A stretch of 64,000 bases of DNA from Paracoccus seriniphilus (GTDB taxonomy: Bacteria > Pseudomonadota > Alphaproteobacteria > Rhodobacterales > Rhodobacteraceae): positions 1,284,501 to 1,348,500 of the forward strand of contig NZ_CP067129.1 in the NCBI RefSeq assembly GCF_028553745.1, in the 5' to 3' direction. This document shows positions 1 through 10,959 of this stretch, piece after piece. Below the pieces are notes generated by a model. That model saw nothing but the letters and a program-made list of their open reading frames with translations, did not search any database and was not told the origin of the DNA. Each line of letters begins with the position of its first letter. Position 1 is the first letter of the stretch. Position numbers and translations under genes: made by a program.

Positions 1-2
1 GC

Positions 3-3000
3 TATTTCATCGAACCGGGGCAGGTCGATCTGCGCCCCGAAGAGGATTGGGCCGAACGCATCGAAGGCGTCGAAAACTGGGGCTGGCAGCCGCATTGGCG
101 CCCCCGTGCCGCCGAGACCGAGATCGAGGCCGATGATCTTCGGATGGCGGAACCCTGCACATGGCTGGTCTTTGCAGATGAGGCCGGGCTGGCCGAACGT
201 GCCATTGCCCGTCTGCGTGGTGTGGGCCACAAGGTGATCGAGGTGCGCGCGGGCGATATCTATGCCCAGACCGGCGAGGACAGCTTTACCCTGTCGCCCG
301 AACGCGGACGCGAGGATTATGACCGGCTGATTCATGATCTGGTTGCGCAGGGGCTTGCGCCGCAACGGATCGCGCATTTCTGGCTGGTGACCGCCTCGGA
401 AAATTTCCGTCCCGGATCCAGCTTCTTCCATCGCAATCAGGAACAGGGGTTTTACAGCCTGATGTTCCTGGCGCAGGCCATTGCCGAGGAAAACCTGCCG
501 CGGCCCATCCATGTCATGGCCGTGACGACCGGTGCCGTGCAGGTGCGCGATGAGGCCTTGCCCTATCCCGAAAAGGCGACCATCGCGGGGCCATTGCGGG
601 TGATGCCGCGCGAATTGCCGGGGGTGACCTGTTCCTCGCTGGACCTTGCGCTGCCTGCGGGGCGGCGTGCGGATGCGGCGTGGGATGCGCTGACGGATCG
701 CGTGCTTGAGGAAATGCTGGCGGATGCGGCGAACCTCTCGGCCGCGCTGCGTGGAGAGCGTCGCTATCAGCTGACCTGGCGATCCTTGCCGCTGGAGCAA
801 CAGGTTACCGGTCTGCCGCAAGCGGCGGTGGTCATGCTGACGGGTGGCTATGGTGGCATCGGGCTGACCGTGGCCGAGCGGCTCGCCCGTGATCTCGGCG
901 CACGGATCGCACTGATCGGGCGTCGTGCCTTGCCCCCGCGCGATCAATGGGAGCGCATCCTGCGGTCCGCGGCTCCCAATGACGTGATGGCCGGACGCAT
1001 CCGTGGCGTGCAACAGCTTGAAGCGGCAGGGGCAGAGGTCATCTGCCTGTCAGCGGATGTCTGCAACCTGCAGGATATGCAGGCGGCGCGAGACGAGGTC
1101 ATGGCCCGATTTGGCCGGATCGACGCGGTCATTCACGGTGCCGGTGTTGTCGATGATGCACCGATTCTGGCGAAATCATCGGCCAGTGTCGAAAATGTCT
1201 TTGCGCCCAAGGTTCACGGCACCGAGGTTCTGGACAAGGTGTTCCCTGATGGTTCGGTCGGGCATATCGTGGTCTTCAGTTCCACCTCGACCGCCATCGC
1301 GCCTGCGGGGCAGGTCGATTATGTGGCCGCCAATGAGTTCCTGAATGCCTGGGCGAAATCGCGTGCAGGCGGGAAAACCGCCGTCACGGCGATCAACTGG
1401 GGTATCTGGGCCGAGGTCGGCATGGCCGCCGAAGCCTTTGCCACGCCCGAGGTTGCCGAGGTGCAGCCCGTCGATGCGCCCTTGCTGGATGGCGCGACAT
1501 TCGATGCCGATGGAAACCGCATCTTTACCAGCGCGTTCACGACCAAGATGTGGTTGCTGGATGGCCATCGCACCAGGGATGGTCAGGCCTTGGTGCCGGG
1601 CACCGGCTATCTGGACCTGATCGCACAGGCCCTGCGGGCCAATGGCGAGCAGGGCGATTTCCAGATCCGTGATCTGTATTTCTTCCGCCCGCTTTCGGTG
1701 GATGATGGCGCGACGCGGCAGATGCGCCTGTCTCTGACGCGCAATGACGAAGGCTATGCCGTTCAGATCCGCAGCGATGTTCAGGTCGATGGCCGCGTCG
1801 GCTTTGAACTGAACGCTCAGGCGCAGATCAGCTTTGACAAGCCCCCGCAACCCCGGATCGATCTGGCGGAGATTGCCGCGCGCTGCAATCGCGATGTCGA
1901 GGCCGATCCCTCTGGACTGGTCAGCCCGCAAGAGGCGCATCTGCGCTTTGGTCCGCGCTGGCGCGTCCTGCGCCGTCGCAGCCATGGCGCAAACGAAGGT
2001 CTGGCCGAACTGGCCTTGCCCGATGCCTTCCGCAGCGAGACCTTGAAAGGCTATCAGATTCATCCGGCGCTGATGGATCTGGCGACAGGCTGGGCGATGG
2101 GATTGATCGAGGGGTATCAGGCCAATCATCTCTGGGTGCCGGTCAGCTATGGCACCATCAGGGTTCATGCGCCGCTGCCCGCTGAAATCCGCAGCTGGGT
2201 GCGCAACGCGGGTGACAACAACAGCAATTCGCCCTTTGCGCGCTTTGACGTGACACTGACCGATGCCGCCGGCAACGTGCTGATCGATATCGAGGGCTTT
2301 ACCATTCACCGGATCGAAGGGACGCTGGATTTCGGGGCAGGCAATGCCAGACGCGATATCCTGTTCCCCGATCAGGGCGATGGCGATCGCAAGCTGTCGC
2401 CTGCCGAGGAGAGACTGCAGCACAATCTGTCGCAGGGGATCCGCCCGCAAGAGGGCGCAGAGGGTTTCATTCGTGCGCTGGCCACCGGCAAGCCGCAGGT
2501 TGTCGTGTCCTCAATGCCGCTGCCGCAGCTGATTTCGCAGGCGGGTCTGGCCGTCGAGGAAAGCCAGCAGCGCGAAGGGTTCGAACGCCCCGAGCTGGAC
2601 AGTGATTACGTCGAACCGCGCAACGGCATTGAACGCACCCTGGTCGGCTTCTGGCAGGAATTGCTGGGCGTCAGCCAGGTCGGGGTCGAGGACAGCTTCT
2701 TCGATCTGGGTGGGCATTCGCTGATCGCCGTGCGGCTGTTTGCGATGATCCGCAAGACCTGGTCTGTTGATTTCCCGATCTCGATCCTGTTCGAGGCGCC
2801 GACCATCGCCGCCTGTGCCGCCCTGATCGAAGAACGGATCGGCCCGCAGGATGGCGAGGCCGAGGCTCCGGTGAAAAAGACGCCCAGCCGGCGCTATACC
2901 CATCTGGTGCCGATGCATCAGGGCGAAGGCGGCGGCAAACGCCCCTTCTTCCTTGTGGCGGGCATGTTCGGCAATGTGCTGAACCTGCGCCATCTGGCGC

Positions 3001-3743
3001 AATTGCTGGGCGGCGACCGGCCCTTCTATGGCATGCAGGCGCGGGGCCTGTTCGGCGAGGACAAGCCGCATGACAATTTTGTCGATGCGGCAAGGGATTA
3101 CATTGCAGAGTTGAAGTCGGTTCAGCCTCAGGGCCCCTATCTTCTGGGCGGCTTTTCGGGTGGCGGTCTGATCGCATGGGAAATGGCCCGTCAGCTTGAG
3201 GCCGGCGGGGATGAGGTCGCGCTGACCGTTCTTCTGGATACGCCATTGCCTCTGAGGCCGAATCTGACAAGGCAGGACAAGGCTCTGATCAAGCTGGCGG
3301 AATTGCGTCGGAAAGGTCCGGCCTATCTGGCCGAATGGATGAAGGCGCGGGCCGATTGGAAACGTCAGCAAAAGGCGTTGGGTGACGCGCCTTCGGAAAG
3401 CGCCAACCAGTTCCACAACACCGCGATTGAAACCGCCTTCCGCGCCGCATTGCCCAAATATGACATGCAGCCGCGAGATGGCAGGGTCGTTCTGTTCCGC
3501 CCGCCTCTGGACCTGCATTGGCGGGTGTCCGGCGGGCGCTGGGTCAGCGCGGCCAAGGAATATGTCTATGAGGACAACGACCTGACACGCTTTGCGCCTG
3601 CCTTGCAGGTGATCGAGGTTCCGGGCGATCATGACAGCATGGTGCTGGAGCCGAATGTAAGGGTGATGGCCGTGCGCATGCGCGAGGTGATTGCCCAGGC
3701 CGAGCAAGGGCTTGATCCGGCCTATGCCCAGGCGGCGGAGTAG
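3..3743 (+). CDS. Type I polyketide synthase, KR-DH-ACP-TE part (5' partial)
   Basis: The reading frame is open from base 3, so the ATG at 144 is internal and the start lies left of the window. Domains in order: a ketoreductase with the nucleotide loop GGYGGIG near 845-865, the serine strand VVFSSTS near 1270 and the tyrosine in DYVAANEF near 1320. A dehydratase follows, with LLDGH near 1556-1570 and HPALMD near 2060-2080. Next is an ACP with DLGGHSL, whose phosphopantetheine serine is at 2718-2720. Last is a thioesterase with GGFSGGG near 3150-3170, aspartate in LLDTP near 3235 and histidine in GDHDS near 3630. Having a TE, this protein should release the product. The DH lies after the KR, the reverse of the usual order. 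KS and AT domains must be upstream or on another protein. Confidence 0.9.
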   Translation, partial: YFIEPGQVDLRPEEDWAERIEGVENWGWQPHWRPRAAETEIEADDLRMAEPCTWLVFADEAGLAERAIARLRGVGHKVIEVRAGDIYAQTGEDSFTLSPERGREDYDRLIHDLVAQGLAPQRIAHFWLVTASENFRPGSSFFHRNQEQGFYSLMFLAQAIAEENLPRPIHVMAVTTGAVQVRDEALPYPEKATIAGPLRVMPRELPGVTCSSLDLALPAGRRADAAWDALTDRVLEEMLADAANLSAALRGERRYQLTWRSLPLEQQVTGLPQAAVVMLTGGYGGIGLTVAERLARDLGARIALIGRRALPPRDQWERILRSAAPNDVMAGRIRGVQQLEAAGAEVICLSADVCNLQDMQAARDEVMARFGRIDAVIHGAGVVDDAPILAKSSASVENVFAPKVHGTEVLDKVFPDGSVGHIVVFSSTSTAIAPAGQVDYVAANEFLNAWAKSRAGGKTAVTAINWGIWAEVGMAAEAFATPEVAEVQPVDAPLLDGATFDADGNRIFTSAFTTKMWLLDGHRTRDGQALVPGTGYLDLIAQALRANGEQGDFQIRDLYFFRPLSVDDGATRQMRLSLTRNDEGYAVQIRSDVQVDGRVGFELNAQAQISFDKPPQPRIDLAEIAARCNRDVEADPSGLVSPQEAHLRFGPRWRVLRRRSHGANEGLAELALPDAFRSETLKGYQIHPALMDLATGWAMGLIEGYQANHLWVPVSYGTIRVHAPLPAEIRSWVRNAGDNNSNSPFARFDVTLTDAAGNVLIDIEGFTIHRIEGTLDFGAGNARRDILFPDQGDGDRKLSPAEERLQHNLSQGIRPQEGAEGFIRALATGKPQVVVSSMPLPQLISQAGLAVEESQQREGFERPELDSDYVEPRNGIERTLVGFWQELLGVSQVGVEDSFFDLGGHSLIAVRLFAMIRKTWSVDFPISILFEAPTIAACAALIEERIGPQDGEAEAPVKKTPSRRYTHLVPMHQGEGGGKRPFFLVAGMFGNVLNLRHLAQLLGGDRPFYGMQARGLFGEDKPHDNFVDAARDYIAELKSVQPQGPYLLGGFSGGGLIAWEMARQLEAGGDEVALTVLLDTPLPLRPNLTRQDKALIKLAELRRKGPAYLAEWMKARADWKRQQKALGDAPSESANQFHNTAIETAFRAALPKYDMQPRDGRVVLFRPPLDLHWRVSGGRWVSAAKEYVYEDNDLTRFAPALQVIEVPGDHDSMVLEPNVRVMAVRMREVIAQAEQGLDPAYAQAAE

Positions 3744-3747
3744 GCGC

Positions 3748-4746
3748 ATGGCAACAGTTCTGACAGTCATCCTGAACTGGCGCACCGCGCCCATGACCCT
3801 GAAATCGGCCGAGGCTGCCATTGCCGCGATGAAGGATATTGCGGGCGAAATCGTCATTGTCGACAATGACAGTCAGGACGGCTCCGAGGATATCCTGCGC
3901 GAGGCCGTGGCCGAAGGTGGCTGGGACCGCGTCCGCGTCATCCAGTCCGGCCATAATGGCGGCTTTGGCGCAGGCAATAATGTGGGCATACGCGCCGGCC
4001 TGACCGGCGGAGGGCGGCCCGATTACGTCTATCTGCTGAATTCGGATGCCTTCCCCGCCGTCGATGCCATTCAGGTGTTGCGCGATCATATGGAGGCCAA
4101 CCCGGCGGTGGGGCTGGCTGGCAGCTATATCCATGGCACCGACGACCAACCCCATGTCACCTGTTTCCGCTTTCCCTCGGTCGCGTCGGAATTCGAGGGC
4201 GGCGCGCAATCGGGGCCGGTGTCGCGGCTGCTGCGCCATGCGATCATTCCCCAGCCGATCCCCGAACAGACCACGCCCATGGATTGGGTGGCGGGAGCCA
4301 GCCTGATGATGCGTCAGGACATGCTGGACCAGATCGGGGCCTTTGACGAAGGCTATTTCCTGTATTTCGAGGAAACCGATCTTTGCCTGCGTGCCGCGCG
4401 GGCCGGGTGGCGGACCGATTACGTGCCGACCAGCCGCGTGGCGCATATCGGGTCGGTTTCGACCGGCATGAAGCAATGGGACCGCACGCCCGGCTATTGG
4501 TTTGACAGCCGCTGGCGTTATTTCCGCAAGAACCACGGTCTTGGCACGGCCATGGCCGCAACCCTGGCCCAGGTCTCGGGGCTTTCCATCAATCGCCTGC
4601 GCGCCGCGCTTGGCAATGCGCCGCGCAACGGTCCCAAGGGGCATATGCGCGACCTGCTGGCACATGACCTGCGCGCCCTGCGCAAAGGCATTGCTCCGGC
4701 AAGCATTCACAGCTCCGCTTCTTCCGTCACCGAGAGGACGACATGA
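3748..4746 (+). CDS. Family 2 glycosyltransferase inside the PKS/NRPS operon
   Basis: A 332-residue rhamnosyltransferase-like GT2. It begins TVILNW, has [12 protein letters not shown] as nucleotide-sugar binding strand, [15 protein letters not shown] as the DxD-like metal site, and the acceptor-side ETDLCLR motif. No signal peptide or clear membrane segment is seen, so it should act in the cytoplasm or at the inner membrane face. The ATG at 3748 was chosen because it lies four bases after the PKS stop. An in-frame ATG at 3691 would overlap the PKS by 50 bases. The gene ends in an ATGA overlap with the NRPS, so it is translationally coupled to the assembly line. Glycosylation of the PKS/NRPS product is therefore likely but inferred. 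Confidence 0.85.
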   Translation: MATVLTVILNWRTAPMTLKSAEAAIAAMKDIAGEIVIVDNDSQDGSEDILREAVAEGGWDRVRVIQSGHNGGFGAGNNVGIRAGLTGGGRPDYVYLLNSDAFPAVDAIQVLRDHMEANPAVGLAGSYIHGTDDQPHVTCFRFPSVASEFEGGAQSGPVSRLLRHAIIPQPIPEQTTPMDWVAGASLMMRQDMLDQIGAFDEGYFLYFEETDLCLRAARAGWRTDYVPTSRVAHIGSVSTGMKQWDRTPGYWFDSRWRYFRKNHGLGTAMAATLAQVSGLSINRLRAALGNAPRNGPKGHMRDLLAHDLRALRKGIAPASIHSSASSVTERTT

Positions 4747-7700
4747 CGCAATCCGCCGTATTTATCGGGAATGAATCCCTTTTGATCCAATGCGCCGGAC
4801 AATGGCGCGACCGCGGTCATTCCATTGCCGCGATCATCACGCGCGACAGCGACATTCGTCACTGGGCTGAAACTCAGGGCATTCCGGCCCTGTCACAGGC
4901 TGATACCAAGGAGCCGGGTGATCTGGCCTATGACTGGCTGTTCAGCATCGCCAATCTGTCGCTGGTGCCCGAGGCATTGCTGCAGCGCGCCGCCAGGGGT
5001 GCCATCAACTTTCACGACGGGCCATTGCCACGCCGCGCGGGGTTGAACACGCCGGCCTGGGCGATCCTGCAGGGTGACAGCCAGCATGGCATCACCTGGC
5101 ATCTGATCGAAGGTGATATCGACGAAGGTGATATCCTGGAACAGCGGCTGTTCCCGATTGCCGACGATGACACCACGCTGACCCTGAACACAAAGGCCTT
5201 CGAGGCGGCAATCGACAGTTTCCCTGCCGTGATCGGACAGGTCGAAAACGGCCTTCAGCGCCGGAAGCAGGATCTCTCCCTGCGAGGCTACCACGCCCGC
5301 GCAGATCGCCCCGAGGCAGCCGCTGCAATTGATTTTACGGCTTCGCGCGACGCGGCGCTGCGTCTGATCCGCGGGCTGGATCATGGCGACTATGTCAATC
5401 CGCTGGCCCTGGCCAAATTCGAAGTGGATGGCCGGGTGATTTCGGTGGCCCATGGTTCGCCAGCCGAGGGCGCGGGCGCGCCCGGAACGGTCATCGCGGC
5501 CGGGGTCGAGGGGATTACCGCGATATTCGCGGATGGGGCGTTGCGTCTTGAAGGGTTGCGGGCGCTGGATGGCGCGGAATTCGACCCTGCCGGATTGCTG
5601 GGGAAGGTTCTGAACGGTCCGCAGGATCGCCAGGGCCTGACAGATGCCATTGCCGCGACTGTCGGCGGCGAGGGTTATTGGCGCACGGCATTGCGCCGTC
5701 TGGCTGCAGCGGTCGTGCCTTTGGCTCATGAGGTCGATGCAGCAGCTGACTGGCAATCCCTGCCCATAGAGGCGGGTGAGGGCGATCTGCTGGCCGGGCT
5801 GGCGCTTCTGGCGACGGGGCTGGCGGGCGAGGATGCCGTCGATCTGGCCTTGCATGATCCAGACGCGCCTCTGGCGGCGGGCTATCTGTCAGATTGGGTT
5901 CCGCTGCGCGCCGAGGTTGACGGAGCGGCTTCGACCAGCCGGTTGCGCGAGCAGATGGCCGCAAGGATGGAGCGGGCGCGCAAACATCCCGCGTTTGCGC
6001 TTGATCTGCCGCTTCGCGATCCTGCGATACAGATGCCGCAAAAGCCCGCGATCGGCGTGACGGCCCGGGGTCATGCGCCTGTCGCCGGGACGGTGCTGAC
6101 CCTGGCACTGGAAACGGGGCAATTGTATTTCGATGCCGCACGGCTGGACCGGTCTGGGGCCGAGTTGCTGGCGCGGCGGCTTGGGCATCTGGCGCATGCG
6201 GCTGCACAGGACGGAGCGGTCGCCGATATCGCCCCCATGCCCGGTGCTGAACTTGAGCTGGTCACGCAGGGGTGGAACCAGACGGCGGTGGATTTCCCTG
6301 ATATCTGCATTCACCATGCTTTCGAAGCTCAGGTCGCCAAAACTCCCGATGCGGTTGCGCTGACGGTGGAAGACCGTGACCTGACCTATGCGCAGTTGAA
6401 CGAGAGGGCCAACCGTGCAGCCCATGTGCTGCGTGAGATGGGCGTGGGGCCGGGCGTTCTGGTGGGCATCTATACCGGGCGCAACGAACAGCTGCTGATC
6501 GGCACGCTGGCAATCATGAAGGCCGGTGGGGCCTATGTGCCGCTGGATCCGGCCTATCCGGCGGATCGCATTGCGCTATACATCGAGGACAGCGCCTGTC
6601 CGGTGATCGTGACCGAAAGCGCGCTGTCATCCTCGCTGCCCGCGCATGGTGCCAAATTGCTGGTGCTGGATCAGGATTCGCGTCTTGAGGCTGCGCCCGG
6701 CGACAATCCTGACAGCGGTGTCTCGACCGCGGATCTGGCCTATCTGATTTACACCTCTGGTTCGACCGGTCGGCCCAAGGGCGTCATGCTGGAACATCGC
6801 AATGTTGCGAATTTCTTTACCGGCATGGATGACCGCGTCCAGCATGATCCCGCCGGGGTCTGGCTGGCCGTGACATCGCTGTCCTTCGATATCTCGGTGC
6901 TGGAGCTGTTTTATACGCTGGCCCGGGGCTTCCGTCTGGTGCTGATGGGCGATGCCGAACGGGCGCTGGTGTCCGGGGGAACGGCTGTCAGCGACAAGAG
7001 AATGGATTTCAGCCTGTTTTACTGGGGCAATGACGATGGTGTCGGACGTGCCAAATATGAGCTGTTGCTGGAAGGTGCCAAATTTGCAGATCAGCACGGT
7101 TTCTGCGCCGTCTGGACGCCCGAGCGGCACTTCCATGCCTTTGGTGGTCCATATCCCAATCCCTCGGTGACGGGGGCGGCTGTTGCGGCGGTAACCAAGA
7201 ACCTTGAAGTGCGGGCTGGCAGCTGTGTCGCGCCGTTGCATCACCCGATCCGTATTGCCGAGGAATGGGCAGTTGTCGACAACCTGACCGAGGGGCGCAC
7301 GGGGCTGGCCATTGCCTCTGGTTGGCATCCCGAAGATTTCGTGCTGCGTCCCGAGAACTCGCCGCCCGAGAACAAGCCCGCCATGTACAGGACCATCGAG
7401 ACATTGCGTAAGCTGTGGCGAGGCGAAACCGTGCCATTCCCCATGGCCGACGGCAAGATGGTCGATGTGCTGACACAGCCGCGTCCGGTTTCCGATGAGC
7501 TGAACATCTGGGTCACCACCGCAGGCAACCCCGCCACATGGCGCGAGGCCGGAGAACTGGGCGCCCATGTGTTGACCCATTTGCTGGGCCAGTCGATCGA
7601 AGAGGTCGGAGAGAAGATCAAGATCTACCATCAGGCGCTGCGTGACAGTGGACGCGATCCGTCCAGATATCGCGTCACGCTGATGCTGCACAGCTATCTG

Positions 7701-9302
7701 GCGGGCGATCGTGAAACTGCCCGCGAGGTCGCGCGTGGTCCCATGAAGGATTACCTGCGCTCGGCCGCGGCGCTAGTAAAGCAATACGCCTGGGCATTCC
7801 CGGCCTTCAAGAAGCCCGAGGGCGTCTCGAACCCGATGCAGATTGATCTGGGCAGCCTGAGCGATGAAGAGAACGAAGCCATTCTGGATTTCGCCTTCAA
7901 CCGTTACTTCGAGGATTCCGGCCTGTTCGGCACCGTGGAAGAGGTCCTGCCTCGCGTCGAACAGCTGAAACAGATCGGGGTGACCGAAATCGCCGCGTTG
8001 ATCGATTATGGCATTTCGCGCGAACAGGTCATGGAAGGGCTGAAGCCCCTGGCCGAGCTTCTGGCGCGCAGCAATGCCGGCAATGCCCCGGCGCAGGATG
8101 ATTTCTCGATTGCCGCGCAGATCCGCCGTCACAAGGTCACGCATCTGCAATGCACCCCTTCGATGGCCCGGATGATTGCCATGAATGACGACGCCCGTGC
8201 GGCACTGTCAGGGGTGAAACATCTGATGATCGGCGGCGAAGCCCTGTCGGGCAGCCTTGTGGGTGATCTCAATCAGGCCAGCTCTGCCAGTATCGAGAAC
8301 ATGTATGGCCCGACCGAGACCACCATCTGGTCCACCACGGCTACGGCTCAGGCCTCGGACCCCGTTGCCAGCATTGGCACCCCGATTGCCAATACGCAGG
8401 TCTATGTTCTGGATGAGGAGATGAAGCCCGTCCCGGTAGGAACCCCGGGAGAGCTGTGGATAGGCGGGGCAGGTGTTGCGCGCGGCTATTGGCAGCGCGA
8501 CGACCTGACCGAGGAACGGTTCAAGCCCAACCCCTTCCATGCCGGACGCATGTACCGGACCGGCGATCTGGTGCGCTGGGCACCGGATGGCCGGCTGGAA
8601 TTTCTGGGCCGCGCGGATCATCAGGTGAAGATGCGGGGCTATCGTATCGAACTGGGAGAGATCGAGGCCGTTGCCGAAGGCTTTGCCGGAGTGCGGCAGG
8701 CCGTGGTCATGGCGCGCGAGGATCGGCCGGGCGACATGCGGCTGGTGGCCTATGTGACCGGCGACAGCTGGCTGGCGACCGAGGCGCTGCGGGAACATCT
8801 GGCGCAGATCCTGCCCGCGCATATGGTCCCCTCGCATGTGGTCAAGCTGCCCGAATTCCCGCTGACGCCGAACCGCAAGGTCGATCGCAAGGCCCTGCCT
8901 GCCCCCGCCGAGGCCAACGCACCCCTGAGCGAGGCATTCGTGGCGCCGGCGGGAGGTGTGCAGGCCACAATTGCCGAGGTCTGGTCGCGCATTCTGAACC
9001 GGCCGCAGATTGGCGCGAAGGACAATTTCTTTGCGCTGGGCGGGCATTCATTGCTGGCCGTGCAGGCGCATCGCGAAATCAAGCAGGCGCTGGGCGGTGG
9101 TGTTCGCCTGTCGATCACCGACATCTTCCAGTTCCCGACACTGGAATCCCTTTCGGCGCATCTGGGCGCGGCTGACCCGGCGAACAATCCTGCGCAGCCT
9201 GCAGCAGCAGGCGGCCAGACCACGCTGGAGGATCGCGCCTCGGCGCGGGCCGAGGCCATGTCGCGCCGTCGGGCGATGCGGGCAAATCGGGGCAAGAGCT
9301 AG
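4743..9302 (+). CDS. NRPS: formyltransferase, degenerate C-like region, A domain split by a luciferase-like monooxygenase, PCP
   Basis: A 1519-residue protein. Residues 1 to about 290 resemble a formyltetrahydrofolate-dependent formyltransferase. The N-x-H of INFHDG near residue 91 and the aspartate of [10 protein letters not shown] are kept. Residues about 300-500 look like the C-terminal half of a condensation domain without HHxxxDG. An adenylation domain follows: [12 protein letters not shown] near 592, [11 protein letters not shown] near 667, [10 protein letters not shown] near 711. At about 750-1105 it is interrupted by an FMN-dependent luciferase-like monooxygenase of the MupA/Atu3671 type ([17 protein letters not shown]). 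It then resumes with [29 protein letters not shown] and [10 protein letters not shown]. The carrier protein has ALGGHSL near 1430. Predicted role: load, oxidise and formylate an amino acid at the start of the assembly line. The substrate cannot be read safely. Confidence 0.9.
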   Translation: MTQSAVFIGNESLLIQCAGQWRDRGHSIAAIITRDSDIRHWAETQGIPALSQADTKEPGDLAYDWLFSIANLSLVPEALLQRAARGAINFHDGPLPRRAGLNTPAWAILQGDSQHGITWHLIEGDIDEGDILEQRLFPIADDDTTLTLNTKAFEAAIDSFPAVIGQVENGLQRRKQDLSLRGYHARADRPEAAAAIDFTASRDAALRLIRGLDHGDYVNPLALAKFEVDGRVISVAHGSPAEGAGAPGTVIAAGVEGITAIFADGALRLEGLRALDGAEFDPAGLLGKVLNGPQDRQGLTDAIAATVGGEGYWRTALRRLAAAVVPLAHEVDAAADWQSLPIEAGEGDLLAGLALLATGLAGEDAVDLALHDPDAPLAAGYLSDWVPLRAEVDGAASTSRLREQMAARMERARKHPAFALDLPLRDPAIQMPQKPAIGVTARGHAPVAGTVLTLALETGQLYFDAARLDRSGAELLARRLGHLAHAAAQDGAVADIAPMPGAELELVTQGWNQTAVDFPDICIHHAFEAQVAKTPDAVALTVEDRDLTYAQLNERANRAAHVLREMGVGPGVLVGIYTGRNEQLLIGTLAIMKAGGAYVPLDPAYPADRIALYIEDSACPVIVTESALSSSLPAHGAKLLVLDQDSRLEAAPGDNPDSGVSTADLAYLIYTSGSTGRPKGVMLEHRNVANFFTGMDDRVQHDPAGVWLAVTSLSFDISVLELFYTLARGFRLVLMGDAERALVSGGTAVSDKRMDFSLFYWGNDDGVGRAKYELLLEGAKFADQHGFCAVWTPERHFHAFGGPYPNPSVTGAAVAAVTKNLEVRAGSCVAPLHHPIRIAEEWAVVDNLTEGRTGLAIASGWHPEDFVLRPENSPPENKPAMYRTIETLRKLWRGETVPFPMADGKMVDVLTQPRPVSDELNIWVTTAGNPATWREAGELGAHVLTHLLGQSIEEVGEKIKIYHQALRDSGRDPSRYRVTLMLHSYLAGDRETAREVARGPMKDYLRSAAALVKQYAWAFPAFKKPEGVSNPMQIDLGSLSDEENEAILDFAFNRYFEDSGLFGTVEEVLPRVEQLKQIGVTEIAALIDYGISREQVMEGLKPLAELLARSNAGNAPAQDDFSIAAQIRRHKVTHLQCTPSMARMIAMNDDARAALSGVKHLMIGGEALSGSLVGDLNQASSASIENMYGPTETTIWSTTATAQASDPVASIGTPIANTQVYVLDEEMKPVPVGTPGELWIGGAGVARGYWQRDDLTEERFKPNPFHAGRMYRTGDLVRWAPDGRLEFLGRADHQVKMRGYRIELGEIEAVAEGFAGVRQAVVMAREDRPGDMRLVAYVTGDSWLATEALREHLAQILPAHMVPSHVVKLPEFPLTPNRKVDRKALPAPAEANAPLSEAFVAPAGGVQATIAEVWSRILNRPQIGAKDNFFALGGHSLLAVQAHREIKQALGGGVRLSITDIFQFPTLESLSAHLGAADPANNPAQPAAAGGQTTLEDRASARAEAMSRRRAMRANRGKS

Positions 9303-9304
9303 CC

Positions 9305-9970
9305 ATGGCAAGACTGGCACGGATGGCAGGCAGCCTGTTTCCCGACACGGTCGGGCTTGGCGTCATGTCCATCGGCGCCGCCGAAAATCCATGGCCGGAA
9401 GAACAGCCGGTCGTGGCGCGGGCCGTGCCCCACAGGCAGGCCGAATTCGCGGCGGGACGGGCGGCCGCGCGCATTGCCATGGCGGCCATTGGCGCGCCAC
9501 GCGCCGCGATCCCTGCCGGAGAGGATCGCGCTCCGATCTGGCCTGCAGATCTGACCGGCAGCATTACCCATGCCGAGGACACCGCATTGGCCGTGGTCGC
9601 CTCGACCAGCCATTTTCGGGGATTGGGCATCGATATCGAACCCGATGCCCCGCTGCCCGCTGATGTCCTGTCCGAGATTTGTGATGGCGATGAATGTGCC
9701 TGGATTTCGGGACAACCTGCGCCGCTGCGTTGGGCGCGGCTGATTTTTGTTGCAAAGGAAGCCGCTTTCAAATGTCAATATCCGGTCAGCAAAACGATCT
9801 TTGGTTTTGATGTCATGACGATTCGGATTTTCCCCGAAACGGGACAATTGACGGCCCGTTTTACCCGCGCCGTCGCGCCTTATGCCGCAGGAGAGCTTCT
9901 GCACGGGCGTTACGTTCTGTCAGCAGGTCTGATCATTGCCGGTTTCATCGACCCGGCAGGGCGAGCCTAG
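9305..9970 (+). CDS. Sfp/EntD-type 4'-phosphopantetheinyl transferase
   Basis: A 221-residue protein that should attach phosphopantetheine from CoA to the carrier-protein serines of the flanking NRPS and PKS. Motifs seen in order: an SITHAED segment near residue 90, GLGIDIEP near 105-112 (magnesium-binding Asp and Glu), and FVAKEAAFKC near 148-157, the family signature. It starts two bases after the NRPS stop, so the operon appears to carry its own activating enzyme. Size fits EntD-like members. Confidence 0.92.
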   Translation: MARLARMAGSLFPDTVGLGVMSIGAAENPWPEEQPVVARAVPHRQAEFAAGRAAARIAMAAIGAPRAAIPAGEDRAPIWPADLTGSITHAEDTALAVVASTSHFRGLGIDIEPDAPLPADVLSEICDGDECAWISGQPAPLRWARLIFVAKEAAFKCQYPVSKTIFGFDVMTIRIFPETGQLTARFTRAVAPYAAGELLHGRYVLSAGLIIAGFIDPAGRA

Positions 9971-9987
9971 CGAGAAGGAGGGGCTGA

Positions 9988-10959
9988 ATGAACCGGCGAT
10001 CAAGCCTGTTGGGGGGGGCGGCAGTGATCGGCATGGCTGTGGCCGCGGCCGGCCTGATGCTGCGCCGCAAGCGGGCGGGTGGACCGGCACCCCTGCCGAT
10101 GATGGAGGCAGACCCGTTTTCATCTGCCCATGTGCCGCTGGATGCGCCGGTGGGACCGCTGCGGGTTTTTCACCTGGGACACAGCCTTGTCGGTCGTGAC
10201 ATGCCGGCGATGGTGGCCCAAATGGCGCCCGAGGGTCATGACTATGCCTCGCAACTGGGCTGGGGCGCGACATTGCGCGCGCATTGGATGGGCCCGGACG
10301 AGGTGCCCGGCTTCACCGAAGAAAATGACCATCCCGCGTATCGCCCGGCGCGTGCCGCCATCGAAAGCGGCGACTATGGTGCCGTTGTGCTGACCGAGAT
10401 GGTTGAACTGCGCGATGCCATCCGCTGGCACGGCAGCAGCCTTTACCTGGCCGAATGGGCAAGGCTGGCGCATCAGGCCCGGCCGGACTGCCGCGTCTAT
10501 CTGTATGAAACCTGGCATCGACTGGATGATGAGGCCGGATGGCTGGAACGGATCGATGCCGACAGCGACGGGCTTTGGCGCGATGAGCTGATCCGTCGAG
10601 CGATGGGGGCCGAGGGCGTCGGTGTCATTTACCGGATCGCGGGTGGTCCGGTGCTGGCCGCGGTCGCACGCGCGGCCGAGGCGGGCGAACTGCCGGGTTT
10701 GCAGCGGCGCGAAGGTCTGTTTGCGCGTCTGCCCGACGGTTCGCTGGACCAGATACATCTGTCGGATCTGGGCAATTACGTCATCGCCCTGGCTCATTGC
10801 GCGGTGCTCTATCACCGCGATCCGCGAGGGCTTCCCGCCGATCTGAAGCGGGCGGACGGCAGCAGGGCCGAAGCCTTCGATCCCGACAGCGCGGCGCGGA
10901 TTCAGGCCATCGTCTGGGAGGTTGTGCGCCGTGATCCGCTGAGTGGCCTGCGCCCATGA
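9988..10959 (+). CDS. Membrane-anchored SGNH/GDSL-type hydrolase
   Basis: A 323-residue protein with an N-terminal arginine pair and hydrophobic stretch (residues 3-25) that looks like a Tat-like or uncleaved signal anchor, placing the rest in the periplasm. The SGNH block I is FHLGHSL with the candidate nucleophile Ser66. The block V Asp-x-x-His is DQIH at 254-257. Families of this fold act as esterases or O-acyltransferases on sugars, so trimming or acylating the product or a glycan is a reasonable guess. A strong ribosome site AAGGAGG precedes the ATG. It ends in an ATGA overlap with the next gene, which carries a second, changed copy of this domain. Confidence 0.72.
   Translation: MNRRSSLLGGAAVIGMAVAAAGLMLRRKRAGGPAPLPMMEADPFSSAHVPLDAPVGPLRVFHLGHSLVGRDMPAMVAQMAPEGHDYASQLGWGATLRAHWMGPDEVPGFTEENDHPAYRPARAAIESGDYGAVVLTEMVELRDAIRWHGSSLYLAEWARLAHQARPDCRVYLYETWHRLDDEAGWLERIDADSDGLWRDELIRRAMGAEGVGVIYRIAGGPVLAAVARAAEAGELPGLQRREGLFARLPDGSLDQIHLSDLGNYVIALAHCAVLYHRDPRGLPADLKRADGSRAEAFDPDSAARIQAIVWEVVRRDPLSGLRP

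Noticed and set aside
1176..2450. Long minus-strand open frame of 424 codons inside the PKS gene
   Set aside because: It is antisense to the well supported KR-DH region, has no family features and arises from GC-rich codon structure.
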